From positions 103,480,279 through 103,544,278 of the forward strand of contig NC_039361.1 in the NCBI RefSeq assembly GCF_003573695.1: a stretch of 64,000 bases of DNA. The letters run 5' to 3'. The notes under the pieces are model-generated. The model worked only from the letters and a program-made list of their open reading frames with translations, had not been told where the DNA came from and ran no database searches. Positions 41,725 through 55,733 of the stretch are shown here, one piece after another; within the stretch, counting starts at the first letter, position 1; the number at the start of each line of letters is the position of its first letter. Made by a program: the position numbers and the translations under genes. The stretch comes from Papaver somniferum (lineage: Eukaryota > Streptophyta > Magnoliopsida > Ranunculales > Papaveraceae).

Positions 41725-44237
41725 TGGCAGGGCCAGGAGATGTGTGCTCAATGATGCAATAGAAACGGGCCTACAGTAATACCGCAAGTGCACGGTCGTC
41801 GGTTGTAGCTCGTGCAAGTACGGGTCGATCCACAGAGATCGGGTGTGTTTTGGAAGTGTTTTAGCTAATTGGGTTCCTAGATTTGCTTTGGGCTTAGAAG
41901 CCTTTTGGCTTAGATTGGGCTTTGAGTACTAATGGGTTTGAATGCCCTTTGAATGAATTGGGCTTAGTGGGTTTGTTAAAATTAAAATGAACTGAGCTTG
42001 GGCTCAGTTATCTTTGAAGTGCAAATGGGCTTTGGGCCTTTGATTGAGCTTTGGGCTCAATTTCACCTTAACAGTGAAATGGTCTTTCACAGTAATTGGG
42101 CTTTGGTTATGGTCTTCTGATGAGCCCAATTTGTGCTCTGGGCTTTTGGTTTTAGAAACTGGGCTTGAGCTTTGAAAGCTGGGCTTTGTTTCAGTGAACT
42201 GATTTGAGCTTTGGGCTCAACAGTTCAACTGTGAATTGGGCTTAGGGCCTTGGACTCAGTTGAAGCAGCAGTCTTTGGCTTGGCCTTGGAAGGCAGCAGG
42301 AGAAGAAGTGGCAGGGCAGCAGCAGGAGCAAGAGCTGCACAGCAAGGCCAACAGCAACAGCAGCTACAGCAGCAGTGCAGCAGGCACCAGCAGTAGCAAC
42401 TTGGCAGAGCAGCAGGCACCAGCAGCAGCAACAGAAGAAGTGCAGCAGAAGTGGCAGCAGGGGAAGCAAGTAGTAAAGAAAGTAGTAATACAGCAGTGCA
42501 GGTAAAACAAACAAGTGAAAGAAAACAAGACTAAACAGTTGAAGATGGAGTTGTGGATGAGAATGAAGTAGATTATGGAGGGGAACTAGGGGTTGAATTC
42601 ACTCTAACTTCTACTATGTATTCTCCTATAGAAAGTTAAACACAACTATGGTATTCTTTCCAAAGCACTAATTGTCTTTCTACAGCACAACTAGTCAAAG
42701 GATTATGAATTCAGCTTGAGTTGCAGCTTATCAACAGCTCATGAACCTAACTACAAAGTATACTTGGCATACATTGTGAAAGTGAGGTGATGATGAACTA
42801 AGTTCAAGTTTTTCCTAAACCTGCTTAGCCTTCTAAAGCCATATGATCAATGTACTACACAATAAGAAATTAGGTATTTATCAAGTCCCTAGCATAATGG
42901 TTTAGAACATGACAAACATTACACTGTCATTACAGGGCAGTGAGCATAACAGTGAGTAACATGGTGAACTAACATGACAACATTCATATAAACAGAGAAT
43001 TAAAATCAAGAACAAGAACAAATGCAATTAAGAGTAAAAATGCAACTAACAGGAGCAATGAAAGTTAACAGGAGCATCACACATTAAAAACTAACAGTGC
43101 AATTTAACATTGGAATTAACCTAACCCAAATTGGGTGGAAACTTGGCTAGTCCAAGAACAAGTTTTAACATCCTAATTCACTTCCCTTTTATACCCAATT
43201 TATCAAATTAGGGTTTACACCCATTTTCCCCAAATCAGAAAATTAGGGTTTTTTAAATTACCCAAAATTTACTTACAAACTCCCAAAATTTGCTCGACCC
43301 ATGCTTCTTGATGTCCCTCTGATGCTCTTCCTGCTCCTATTGTCCCCTAATTTCTAGTTATTTTACTCACCCCAAAACCTAGGGTTTCAGAGGTTGTGAG
43401 ATGAAGAAAATAACTAGGCTAGGGTGTTGTCGGGTGTTGGAGATGGTGGTGTTGTCGGGTGTTTGTGGTGGTGGTGGAGCTCGAGGTCTGGTGGTGGCTG
43501 GAAATGGTCGGGGAAGGTGGTGGAGTTGCAGAGCTCTGCAACTGTCGGGTGAAGGAGATGAAGTCGAAGTTTTGGGAAGAAGGGAGTGTTTGGGTGGTAG
43601 TATAGGCTTCGGTGCTAGGGTGTGAAGCGGGATTATCTGAAGTTGATGCGCAGCGATCTGATCCGTAGGATGTGACGATGGTAGGTGGATCCAACGATGA
43701 AATGGGAGGCTGTGGGTAGCGACCGTCGGATGGAGGAATGCAACGAAAAGGACGGCCCAAGATGGAGATGGGCGTTGCGATGTAAAGCGGGAGCTTCGGA
43801 GTTTGATGTGCGATGATGGAGCGACCGTAGGATGCTGAAATGCTTCGATCTGACGGCTGAAATCCGATACGGGCTTGGGTAGTGGAAATGGGTTTGAGAA
43901 AGGGTTTTTGGGCCTTGGGTATGCCAGGCCCATAACTTCTTTAAGAACAATTTTTCCTTCTTGAGCCCACTTCTACCCTCTTGGTCTTGTGCACAACATT
44001 CTTCGCGGCTTCCTTGCGTAATTCCTCCCGGCTTTTCACTACTTTTCTGCTCTTTTTGCTCCGCACTTCATCCAGATTTTATTTGTTACCTAAAAATGCA
44101 AAATTAAGTAAGAAAAATATTTATTCTTGAAAACAATGAAAATACAGAATATGGGATAAAATGTAGAATTAATGCGCAAAAGATGAGTTAAATGCCAACA
44201 AAAAAGGATAAATATATACAATATTTGGCACTCATCA
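41725..44237 (-). repeat. Outer Athila-like 3' LTR (2.5 kb)
   Basis: It begins TGGCAGGGCCAGG and ends GGCACTCATCA on the plus strand. A CAG-rich tract lies at about 42277-42505. A TATA-like box on the minus strand (TATAAAAG; plus CTTTTATA near 43186-43193) is conserved in the other LTR near 49671. The last ~250 bp is shared with the inner Athila LTR. Confidence 0.92.
42277..42505. repeat. CAG/GCA-rich degenerate triplet tract in the outer LTR
   Basis: GCAGCAG-type triplets, interrupted by GGA, ACA and AAC, dominate this stretch. The second LTR copy at about 48770-49004 holds the same tract with small indels, and the inner element leader has a similar tract at 58740-59205. Open frames here are Gln/Ser/Ala runs without meaning. 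Confidence 0.8.
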
Positions 44238-45755
<1,518 letters not shown>

Positions 45756-46424
45756 TTAAAATTTATCTACTGGATTATATACAAAAAATTCACCATACAC
45801 TAACAATCTAAAGAGTTGAGGATCAACCCAAAAGACGAAGTGTAGACATTTCAACAGCTTCACACAATAATAATAGGAAAGAAACGCAAGTGAAACTGTG
45901 AAACAAAATGAGCTACCCCCAAACCTGGATTTTACAGAAAATATAGTTTTGAAAACAAAATCGCGCAGTTTCGGGGGTTCATCATGCAAAAGGTCTAGCT
46001 CGAAATGAACTGTGCTAGGGACGGGCAAACATGCAATTTCCAACTGTGGTTCCTCAAATGTATTATATTTGGAAGCAAAATAGTCCAAGAGGACTTGGGA
46101 AGCACACAGTTCCAAACCTAGGTTAGGAATTTTCAGAAAAATTGGTTTTACAATATTGAGACAAACCAAATCTAGGTTGGGTGGAAGGCCAACAGATTGT
46201 GACTTAGGTAGAAGAATAGGCATATCATTATCAATCAAATAAAAATCTTCTAACTCATCTACACATGTCACATCATGCTCACAATCATCAATCACATTGG
46301 CAAGTTCACACTCAGAATCATCAACATCATCAACAAATTTATTCTCATGCATCGACAAATCAGGAGAAATATCACAATGTGACCTAGGTAGAGAATCAGA
46401 CACATCAAATATATTTTCATGCAT
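45756..46424 (-). CDS. Unknown acidic ORF in the non-autonomous Athila-like element
   Basis: This 222-codon frame is acidic in the first third (DDVDDSECELANVIDDCEHD), has a middle hydrophobic-polar part (LELCASQVLLDYFASKYN), and a C-terminal stretch FELDLLHDEPPKLRDFVF followed by a hydrophobic segment (FTVSLAFLSYYYCVKLLKCL) that could be one membrane helix, then HFVFWVDPQLFRLLVYGEF. Upstream, acidic codons continue in broken frames to about 46760. It occupies the place of gag-pol. I have an impression of similar ORFs in other plant retroelements but cannot name a family; no function is assigned. Confidence 0.55.
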   Translation of the reverse strand: MHENIFDVSDSLPRSHCDISPDLSMHENKFVDDVDDSECELANVIDDCEHDVTCVDELEDFYLIDNDMPILLPKSQSVGLPPNLDLVCLNIVKPIFLKIPNLGLELCASQVLLDYFASKYNTFEEPQLEIACLPVPSTVHFELDLLHDEPPKLRDFVFKTIFSVKSRFGGSSFCFTVSLAFLSYYYCVKLLKCLHFVFWVDPQLFRLLVYGEFFVYNPVDKF

Positions 46425-48187
46425 TTAGTGTCTACAGAGAGATTCACTATCCTAGTCATGCTCATCTTCACAGAATATTGTACGAATCCATGTCATATCA
46501 AAATCATATGATTACAATGGTAGTTAGAAAAAACAACATTCATGAAGGTCGAGGCGAGAAGCCATATGTTTTGAACCAACAGGTTCCACAGATTTTTCAG
46601 TTTCTTCTAACATATCATCATAATCATCATCATGGTAGCATGCATATTTGGTCCTCATTAAAAGTGGTGGTGTCATTAGTCGATTCATGTTCATCTAAAT
46701 TAGGTTCATAATCACAATCATTTACAGGGATGGGACTAGACACTTCATTAGGACAACATACATTTCCTCATGAATTTCCTCCTTTTGTAGGGAAGCAAAA
46801 TCTGATCTAAATATGCTTAATTCGTGATGTAGATCTATCGAAGTTTTGCTCCTGAGTCTGAAAGCTTCTGTGTGGAGTCTAAATTCATGGGAGTACAAAA
46901 TTCTTCATGTTCAAATTGTGGTGTTGGTACATGTGGTATGGTCATTAGGGCTACAAATATTGATCGCAACCCTCAAAGGATTGATTATGTCCCAATACTA
47001 CCATTCTCACAATTTGGGCTTTCATACCTTGGATTTCTCTAGATTGTCTAAAATTATGCAAAATATGACATTCCAACAGGGTGGTCTAAAACTACCACAT
47101 CGGGACATGCATAGATTTCAGGTTGCCTAAGAAAATTAGATGTGACAAGATCCTCAGTGATGTATTTCTAAAGCGTGATTCGAGCTTCGATTTGATCCAA
47201 GATGATGTGGTGAGTGAGGCATTAGCAAATGTTCATTTTCACGTTTGTGGCGAATGATGCATGTATGAATAGTCATTAGGGTTCATGTATTGCGGCTCGG
47301 GACTTTGAAAATGTCATATAATTCCTATGACTATTGACATCATGGTCCGTGGAAGGTTCATAACGTGGCAGATGCCCATAAGCAAGTTCTCTAAGAGTTT
47401 TATTCCATCCCCAGGAGCAGACCAATATCCCATGATTGGCTCAAAGCTAAGTGACTAGGTTACAAAGCTCAGAATTTGGTTTTAAAGGGTTTGGATTTTT
47501 GGGAAAAAATTTGGTTTTGGTGGGAGACATTTTTTGGCAAGTTTGGTTTAATGGGATATTTTAGAAAAAATTGGTTGTCAAATGGGAGCAAGTAAAATTT
47601 GGTTTTGAATGGGAGCAAGTTTGGTTTTTGAAATTAGGAGCAATTTTTTTTTTTTTTTTTTTAAAGAAAATAAATTAAGAAATAAATTTGGTTTTTTTGA
47701 AATGGGAGCAAGCCCACTGTGCAGCCTAATGAAATGGAAGGAAGCTGCGGCCCACAATCGGTTATCAGCTGGGTTTAAACCCAGAGTCCCAAAATACAGT
47801 CCAATGGAAGAATTTAAACAACAAGCCACAAAAATAAATACAAGCCCAAATAATTATTACAACACAAAATAGAAAAATAAAAAGCCCAAAAAAATTGGGT
47901 TAATTATTACAAGCCCACAATTAAAGAAATTTGGAAGCCCACAGGTTGGGTTCTCTCAATGGAATGGGTTTAGGCTTACCTTTTTAGCACAGCCCAGCTG
48001 CTCTGATATTGTTGCAAAAACCCAGTTGGGTTTTGGTTCTTTTCCTTGGTGGCGTCCCAGCAGAGGAAAAACAGGTTCAGAATCAGCAGGTCCAATCAGC
48101 AAATGAAATGAAGCGGATGCAGATGCAAATGCTATGAAATGAAATACAAAATAGCTAAGAAAAACACAGATAAAACACAGCACCGAT
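46425..48187 (-). other. Outer element leader and degraded 5' internal region
   Basis: 46425-47400 has only broken acidic frames. From about 47460 the sequence is rich in TTTGGTTTT and AATTATTACAAGCCC words, as is the leader of the inner element (58270-58600). A run of about 20 T sits at 47645-47663. No gag start was found. Confidence 0.6.
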
Positions 48188-48204
48188 CCCCGGCAGCGGC
48201 GCCA
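48188..48204 (-). other. Outer element primer-binding site (tRNA-Asp type)
   Basis: On the minus strand TGGCGCCGCTGCCGGGG lies six bases inside the 5' LTR. It is close to the complement of the 3' end of plant Asp tRNA, the primer used by Athila elements. Confidence 0.85.
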
Positions 48205-48210
48205 AAAACT

Positions 48211-50287
48211 TGGCAGGGCCAGGAGATGTGTGCTCAATGATGCAATAGAAACGGGCCTACAGTAATACCGCAAGTGCACGGTCGTCGGTTGTAGCTCGTG
48301 CAAGTACGGGTCGATCCACAGAGATCGGGTGTGTTTTGGAAGTGTTTTAGCTAATTGGGTTCCTAGATTTGCTTTGGGCTTAGAAGCCTTTTGGCTTAGA
48401 TTGGGCTTTGAGTACTAATGGGTTTGAATGCCCTTTGAATGAATTGGGCTTAGTGGGTTTGTTAAAATTAAAATGAACTGAGCTTGGGCTCAGTTATCTT
48501 TGAAGTGCAAATGGGCTTTGGGCCTTTGATTGAGCTTTGGGCTCAATTTCACCTTAACAGTGAAATGGTCTTTCACAGTAATTGGGCTTTGGTTATGGTC
48601 TTCTGATGAGCCCAATTTGTGCTCTGGGCTTTTGGTTTTAGAAACTGGGCTTGAGCTTTGAAAGCTGGGCTTTGTTTCATGAACTGATTTGAGCTTTGGG
48701 CTCAACAGTTCAACTGTGAATTGGGCTTAGGGCCTTGGACTCAGTTGAAGCAGCAGTCTTTGGCTTGGCCTTGGAAGGCAGCAGGAGAAGAAGTGGCAGG
48801 GCAGCAGCAGGAGCAAGAGCTGCACAGCAAGGCCAACAGCAACTGCGCAGAACAAGCAACAGCAGCTACAGCAGCAGTGCAGCAGGCACCAGCATAGCAA
48901 CTTGGCAGAGCAGCAGGCACCAGCAGCAGCACAGAAGAAGTGCAGCAGAAGTGGCAGCAGGGGAAACAAGTAGTAAAGAAAGTAGTAATACAGCAGTACA
49001 GGTAAAACAAACAAGTGAAAGAAAACAAGACTAAACAGTTGAAGATGGAGTTGTGGATGAGAATGAAGTAGATTATGGAGGAACTAGGGGGAATCACTAA
49101 CTTCTACTATGTATTCTCCTCTAGAAAGTTAAACACAACTATGGTATTCTTTCCAAGCACTAATTGTCTTCTACAGCACAACTAGTCAAAGGATTATGAA
49201 TTCAGCGCTTGAGTTGCAGCTTATCAACAGCTCTGAACCTAACTACAAAGTATACTTGGCATACATTGTGAAAGTGAGGTGATGATGAACTAAGTTCAAG
49301 TTTTTCCTAAACCTGCTTAGCCTTCTAAAGCCATATGATCAATGTACTACACAATAAGAAATTAGGTATTTATCAAGTCCCTAGCATAATGGTTAGAAAT
49401 AACAAACATACACTGTCATTACAGGGCAGTGAGCATAACAGTGAGTAACCATGGGAACTAACATGACAACATTCAATAAACAGAGAATTAAAATCAGAAC
49501 AAGAACAAAGCAATTAAGAGTAAAAATGCAACTAACAGGAGAATGAAAGTTAACAGGAGCATCACACATTAAAAACAACAATGCAATTTAACATTGGAAT
49601 TAACCTAACCCAAATTGTGGATGGAAAACTTGGTAGTCCAAGAACAAGTTTTTAACATCCAATTCACTTCCCTTTTATACCCAATTTATCAAATTAGGGT
49701 TTACACCCTTTTCCCAAATCAGAAAATTAGGGTTTTTTAAATACCAAAATTTACTTACAAAACTCCCAAATTTGCTCGACCCATGCTTCTTGATGTCCCT
49801 CTGATGCACTTCCTGCCTCCTATTGTCCCCTAATTTCTAGTTATTTTACTCACCCCAAACCTAGGGTTTCAGAGTGTGAGATGAAGAAAATAACTAGGCT
49901 AGGGTGTTGTGGGTGTTGAGATGGTGGTGTTGTGTGTGGTGTGTTTGTGGTGGTGGTGGAGCTCGAGGTCTGGTGGTGGAGGAAATGGTCGGGGAAGGTG
50001 GAGTTGCAGAGCTCTGCAACTGTCGGGTGAAGGAGATGAAGTCGAAGTTTTGGGAAGAAGGGAGTGTTGGGTGGTAGTATAGGCTTCGTTGCTAGGGTGT
50101 GAAGCGGGATTATCTGAAGTTGATGCGCAGCGATCTGATCCGTAGGATGTGACGATGGTAGGTGGATCCAACGATGAAATGGGAGGCTGTGGGTAGCGAC
50201 CGTCGGATGGAGGAATGCAACGAAAAGGACGGCCCAAGATGGAGATGGGCGTTGCGATGTAAAGCGGGAGCTTCGGAGTTTGATGTG
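48211..50287 (-). repeat. Outer element 5' LTR, part next to the primer site
   Basis: It is colinear with 41725-43810 of the 3' LTR, with many one- or two-base deletions. It is interrupted after 50287, where the inner Athila is inserted (ATGTG target at 50283-50287), and continues at 61225. Confidence 0.92.
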
Positions 50288-52210
50288 TGGTGTGAAATGC
50301 AAAGACACACAAAAGCTTGCAAGTATACAAGGTCAATATTTGTAATAAAAGAGTGAGTAGGGGTTTGTCCACAGGGAGAGGAGCATATGAGAAGTTTTCC
50401 TAGACTAATAAGAGTGGCAATGCACTATGGCAGTGAGCTAAACATGTAACTGATATGAACCAAGGCTTGGAAAGTAAAGCAGCAAAGAAACAGCTAAAAG
50501 AAGCAGCAAATAACCAAGGCTTGGAAGCCAAGGGCAGTGAGTTCAGTGCACTGACTTCAGTGCACATAGCTACAAATGCAAGAAAATGAAAGGCAAGAAA
50601 GTAACTGATACAAGCAAGACTGAAATTAAAAGTGACTGAAATTAAGATTGATTAAAAGAGAAGTGGTGGCAAGCCAAAGCATATGATCCACCTTGTGTCC
50701 TAATCAAGTGACATGGTCTAGGTTGTTCAATCCTAAGCATACAACTAGAAATGAAGAACACCAACTTGCTCACTAGTCTACCCCTAGCATTGGCTGTCTT
50801 TTGACAGTACAGCCAATCACAGGCTCTATGAACATTGACTCTCTCATTTGCACAATCAAACACAGCAGGAAGAACTATCCTAGCTCAATCACACTTGACA
50901 GTGCACAAGGCTTCACTGAGCCTTGGCCTGAAACTGATTAGCTCATGCTAACCATGTTTTGGCAACAAACATACATCATATGAGATAAGTTAAACATAAA
51001 TTGCAGCATATCAATAACTACAACACATAAGCAAATTGCAACTGTAAACATACAAGCACTGAAATTTTCAGTTCAAAAATTTTCTCCAATTCTCTACTGG
51101 CTAGTCCAGAGAGGTAAATAGTCTCTTCTAATACTTCCCCAACACCCATTTATACCCATACACATAATTTGGTTTTCCCCAATTTTCCCAAAGTCAGTAA
51201 AATTAGGTTTTGGTGAAATTAATTTACCTACTGTTGATGATGAAATTCTCGCTCCATCTCGTCGACCCATCCTTCTATTTCTCTTCCTGAGTCATCTCCC
51301 GCTCCAATTGCTGCTCTAACATCAACTTATATCTTCAATTTCTCACCTAGGGTTTCAGTCGGCAGAGATGAGAAATTGAGGAGATTAGTTGATGTAAAAC
51401 GTGATAGTGATGATGGGTATAGGTAGAGTGATTTGGGGAGAAAATAGTGGAGTGATTTGGGGTGAGGTGGTGGTGATGGAGACGGACATGGTGGTGGTAC
51501 GGGGCATGGCGGTTCTGCAGAGGGGGTGATGGAGGAGATGGTTCGGAGAGGGAAGGGTGCGTTTGTTGAGGTGTAGGTGCTCGGTCGCTAGGGTGTGAGG
51601 CGAGTGTATCGAGTTTGATGATCTGCGACGCTGAGCCGTGGGATAGGGAGATGAAAGATCAATCGGACGGTGAGATGAAGTGAAGCTTGTAGCGACCGCT
51701 GGATTTTTTTATACAACGAATAACGACGCTCAGATGGGTTAGGTTGTAGTGTAAGGCGGAGATATCAAACGTTGATGAACAGCAAGGGAGCGACCGTTGG
51801 ATTCAACAACCATCTAATCTGAAGGCTTGGAATTTCAGCGCTGTGGTGCTTGGCAGAGACTTCAGATTTTGATGCTCTATGAAGGAGCGACCATCGGATG
51901 CTTCTGGAACTGATCTGACGGCTGAGAACGGAGGCGCTTTTGTGTGTAGAAAATGAGGTTGTGCGCACCATTCTTCGCGGCTTCCTTGCGTAATTTCTCC
52001 CGGCTTTTCACTACTTTTCTGCTCTTTTCGCTCCGCGACTCATCCGAACTTTATTTATTACCTAAAAATGCAAAATTAATTAATAAAAATATTTATTCTT
52101 GAAAACAATGAAAATACAGAATATGGGATAAAATGTAGAATTAATGCATAAAAGATGAGTTAAAATGCCAACAAAAAGGGATAAATATATACAATATTTG
52201 GCACTCATCA
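50288..52210 (-). repeat. Inner Athila 3' LTR
   Basis: It begins TGGTGTGAAATGC and ends GGCACTCATCA, 1923 bp against 1961 bp for the 5' LTR. The difference is made of many small deletions. A TATA-like box on the minus strand (plus CATTTATA near 51147) is conserved in the other copy. Confidence 0.93.
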
Positions 52211-52875
52211 AATACCCCCAAACCTGAATTTTACTTGTCCTCAAGTAAAACAAAACTAAGGAAATCCTAACTATACCACTGTCGCTGGTCTCTCGAATGC
52301 ATTTAGCGTATGCACTAAGCCTTTTAAACCACTAAGTGTCCCTAGTGGACGAGTTGAAGTCTCGTGAAGGTTTGCAGAGTCTACAAAAGTTCTAGGTCAA
52401 AATATAAGCTCAGATTCCATCAAACGTGACATGTGCAAAACAGTTAAGCTCACAGCAAAATGGAGATGTCAATCTAGCTATCGAAGGCACAATCCTAGCA
52501 CTGATAACAAATAAGGACATGTGATAAGAGTGTAAAGTGTATCTACACATGTGTAAAGAAAGATCTGAAGTCATGACTACTAATCACCAAGAGATAGTTT
52601 CTCAGGCTAAGAACTGAGGTCGAAATCTAGCTAGCTGTCCGGACTTTACGAGAATTGTGAATGAGTTGGAGGTATTTCACAATTCTCGCGTTGTACATCA
52701 ATGGCATACACCCTCCTTGCTTATTACAAAAACAACAAAAGATGACTCTTTACATGACTCTTATTTACATTGACAATTCTTTTTTATTTTTGGAACAAGA
52801 GATGATGGAATTGATAAATACTTGATTTTTTTGTATTTTTCTGATATTTTTTTTTTTTTTCTGAATATATACATC

Positions 52876-52924
<49 letters not shown>

Positions 52925-53817
52925 ACAGAACACTTTTGATAATACAAAAGGAAACAAAAGATTACATGACACTTTGCAAGAGGTAGCCCTTTTTGATGCA
53001 CCCAGTTAAATTCGATGGTTGTCTTTCTTAATGTAACCTCCACCTTCTATCCCAACCAACCAAAGAACAAGCTAGTCAAGTTTCGTTCAGTATTCTAAAG
53101 TGATTGGCAATCGTAACTTCCTATCAAACACCTTGAAGATCGAGGCCATACATGTATTGGTAGATCGTGCGCGTGCAAATTTCTTATCACTATGTGAATT
53201 GTGCTAGAATCAGGGTGCCTAAATATCTAGACTAAGACTCCTAATAAAATACATATTTGCACAAGAGTCAACATTTCAAGGTAAATGAGCTCCATTTTTT
53301 ATGATTTTTTTTTTTTAATTTTTAATTTTTTTTGAATTTTGATTTTTTTTTTTTTTTGGAATTTTTCAATTTTTTTCAAAAAAGAAGGAGTTCGTTTTTT
53401 TCAATTATGGCAAATTATCATGGTATCTACTCTATACCCCCAAACCTAAACTAAACATTGTCCTCAATGTTTCAAAATATGGAAAGAATTATAAAACAAT
53501 ATATGAAGAGGACATGCTGAGTAGAGTAAAAGGAGAGAGAATACCCGATTGTACGGTGGTAGCTCGATTAAAACTCCGTTATTCAAGGCAAAAATCCATC
53601 ATATTAGCAGTCACAATGGATGAGCACAAAATATACACAAAAGGAAATTTAACTAACACATTATCTACAAGAAAATTTGGTTTTTAATGGGATTGGACTT
53701 TTTGGAAAAATTTGGTTTTGTTGGGAAACATTTGGTTTTGATGGGAAAACGAAAATTTTGGTTTTTAGGGAAACATTTGGAAAACTGTTTGGTTATTTAG
53801 GGAAAGAGTGGACCAGT
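52211..53817 (-). other. Inner Athila 3' non-coding region, polypurine tract and poly(A)
   Basis: The minus-strand TTTGGGGGTATT tract adjoins the LTR at 52211-52222. A 47-base T run lies at 52877-52923 and shorter ones near 52848-52860 and 53309-53357. The region is homologous to 44238-45740. No env-like frame was found here. Confidence 0.85.
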
Positions 53818-54156
53818 TTAGTCCACATAGACTGGGTCCTCCAGGTCGGTTGTTTCAATGTCGGGTGGAAATGGCTCAAGGAATGGCTTTAATCTCTGCC
53901 CGTTGACTTTGAAAACGTTCTTGTTGGAGACATCCTCCAACTCTACAGCTCCATGAGGAAAAACTGTGCGTACTAGGTACGGACCCTTCCATCTGGAACG
54001 CAGTTTTCCTGGAAAAAGATGTAATCGGGAGTCATACAGCAAGACTTTCTGACCAGGAGTGAAGGATTTGCGCAGAATACGCTTGTCATGAAATATCTTC
54101 ATCTTCTGCTTGTACAGCTTGGCACTGTCATAAGCCTCATTTCTCAATTCTTCCAA
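53818..54156 (-). CDS. Athila integrase C-terminal tail
   Basis: This 112-codon frame reads [18 protein letters not shown], then [40 protein letters not shown] and a VNGQRLKPF end. This is the C-terminal (chromo-less, SH3-like) part of Athila integrase that contacts DNA. A frameshift near 54150 separates it from the core frame at 54137-55690. Confidence 0.85.
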   Translation of the reverse strand: MEELRNEAYDSAKLYKQKMKIFHDKRILRKSFTPGQKVLLYDSRLHLFPGKLRSRWKGPYLVRTVFPHGAVELEDVSNKNVFKVNGQRLKPFLEPFPPDIETTDLEDPVYVD

Positions 54157-55690
54157 CTCGTTGAGTTGAAGTTTCCGTTGAATTCCAGCTTCGTCCAGAG
54201 AAGTTCAGCTCTTTGATTGCCCAGTAGGCACGATGTTCTAATTCCACAGGTAGATGGCACGGCTTTCCATACACTAGACGATAGGGGGACATGCCAATTG
54301 GTGTCTTATAAGCTGTTCTATAGGCCCACAAAGCATCATTCAATCTCAATGACCAATCTTTCCTGGACGGGTTGACCGTCTTCTCCAGAATGTGCTTGAT
54401 TTCCCTATTAGACACTTCCACTTGTCCACTAGTCTGAGGGTGGTACGGAGTAGCAACCTTGTGAGTTATGCCATACTTGCGTACTAAAGACTCAAAGTAC
54501 TTGTTACGAAAATGTGAACCGCCGTCACTGATGATAGCTCTAGGGGTACCAAAACGTGCAAATATGTTTTCCTTTAGAAATGAAAGTACCACCTTGTGGT
54601 CATTTGTTCTGGTTGCTATGGCTTCTACCCACTTAGAAACGTAATCAACTGCGACTAGGATGTACAACTTGCTGAAATCTTTGATGAATCGCCGGTAAAA
54701 ACCAGCATGACCTAGAAATGATCTGATCTCCTTCACAGAGCAAGGTTGTGGTAGATGTTGAATGAGGTCAACTTTAGCTTTATCCACTTCAATTCCTTTC
54801 TCTGAGATGATGTGTCCTAGAACTATTCCTGAATTCACCATAAAATGGCATTTTTCCCAATTTAGAACAAGGTTCTTTTCTTTACATCTGGATATCACGA
54901 GGGCAAGATGCTTCAAACACTCGTCAAACGAGGAACCAAAAACAGAGAAATCATCCATAAAGATCTCGAGAAAACTATCTATCATGTCAGAAAAAATGCT
55001 CATCATGCAACGCTGAAAAGTAGCAGGTGCATTACACAACCCGAAGGGCATACGTCTATAAGCAAACGTCCCAAATGGACACGTGAATGTAGTTTTTTCC
55101 TGATCTTCCGGAGCAATGTGAATTTGGTTATAACCGGAAAAGCCATCTAGAAAACAGTAGTGACTGTGTCCAGACACACGTTCTAGCATTTGGTCAATGA
55201 AAGGGAGCGGGAAGTGATCCTTCCTTGTTACTGTGTTCAACTTCCTGTAGTCGATGCATACTCGCCATCCTGTGGTTGTACGAGTAGGGACTAATTCATT
55301 CTTGTCGTTCTGAACAACAGTAATGCCTGACTTCTTAGGCACAACTTGAATGGGACTAACCCATTTGCTATCGGGAATTGGGTATATGATACCCGCATCA
55401 AGTAGTTTCAGGATCTCTCCTTTGACTACATCTCTCATGTTAGGATTAAGTCTCCTTTGCATTTCCCTCGATGGTTTGGCATTCTCTTCAAGGTTAATGT
55501 GGTGCATGCAAATGGTGGGACTAATTCCTTTGAGATCTGAGATGGTCCATCCTAAGGCCTCTTTGTGTTCCTTAAGTACTTCTAAAAGCTTACTTTCCTG
55601 TTCCGTGTCTAAACATGATGAAATAATGACAGGTAAAGTATCAGAAGAACCTAGGAATGCGTACTTCAACGTACTAGGCAATGTTTTCAA
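54137..55690 (-). CDS. Athila reverse transcriptase fused to integrase core by internal deletion
   Basis: Residues 1-340 are the [21 protein letters not shown], then [11 protein letters not shown] near 142, [13 protein letters not shown] near 215 and the catalytic FMDDF at 244-248, continuing to [12 protein letters not shown]. At about residue 341 (near 54667) the sequence jumps to [20 protein letters not shown], inside the integrase core. The integrase Asp (VDY, 349), second Asp (SDGGSHF, about 390) and the NREIK region with Glu remain. RNase H and the integrase zinc domain are missing, yet the frame stays open. The 5' end of RT is in frame with an upstream continuation cut by a frameshift. 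Confidence 0.9.
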   Translation of the reverse strand: MKTLPSTLKYAFLGSSDTLPVIISSCLDTEQESKLLEVLKEHKEALGWTISDLKGISPTICMHHINLEENAKPSREMQRRLNPNMRDVVKGEILKLLDAGIIYPIPDSKWVSPIQVVPKKSGITVVQNDKNELVPTRTTTGWRVCIDYRKLNTVTRKDHFPLPFIDQMLERVSGHSHYCFLDGFSGYNQIHIAPEDQEKTTFTCPFGTFAYRRMPFGLCNAPATFQRCMMSIFSDMIDSFLEIFMDDFSVFGSSFDECLKHLALVISRCKEKNLVLNWEKCHFMVNSGIVLGHIISEKGIEVDKAKVDLIQHLPQPCSVKEIRSFLGHAGFYRRFIKDFSKLYILVAVDYVSKWVEAIATRTNDHKVVLSFLKENIFARFGTPRAIISDGGSHFRNKYFESLVRKYGITHKVATPYHPQTSGQVEVSNREIKHILEKTVNPSRKDWSLRLNDALWAYRTAYKTPIGMSPYRLVYGKPCHLPVELEHRAYWAIKELNFSGRSWNSTETSTQRVGRIEK

Positions 55691-55733
55691 TTCAAGCTTG
55701 GGTGGCTCAACAATGGATGGAATAAGCTTGGAA

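Noticed and set aside
42225..42514. Gln/Ser- or Cys/Leu-rich frames on both strands, also at 48727-49097 and 58808-59376
   Set aside because: They are readings of the degenerate CAG triplet tracts in LTR or leader DNA, with no start context or domain.
43379..43950. Pro/Ser/His-rich frames of 105-184 codons on the minus strand, also at 49850-50372
   Set aside because: They lie inside Athila LTRs, appear in both LTR copies and carry no domain.
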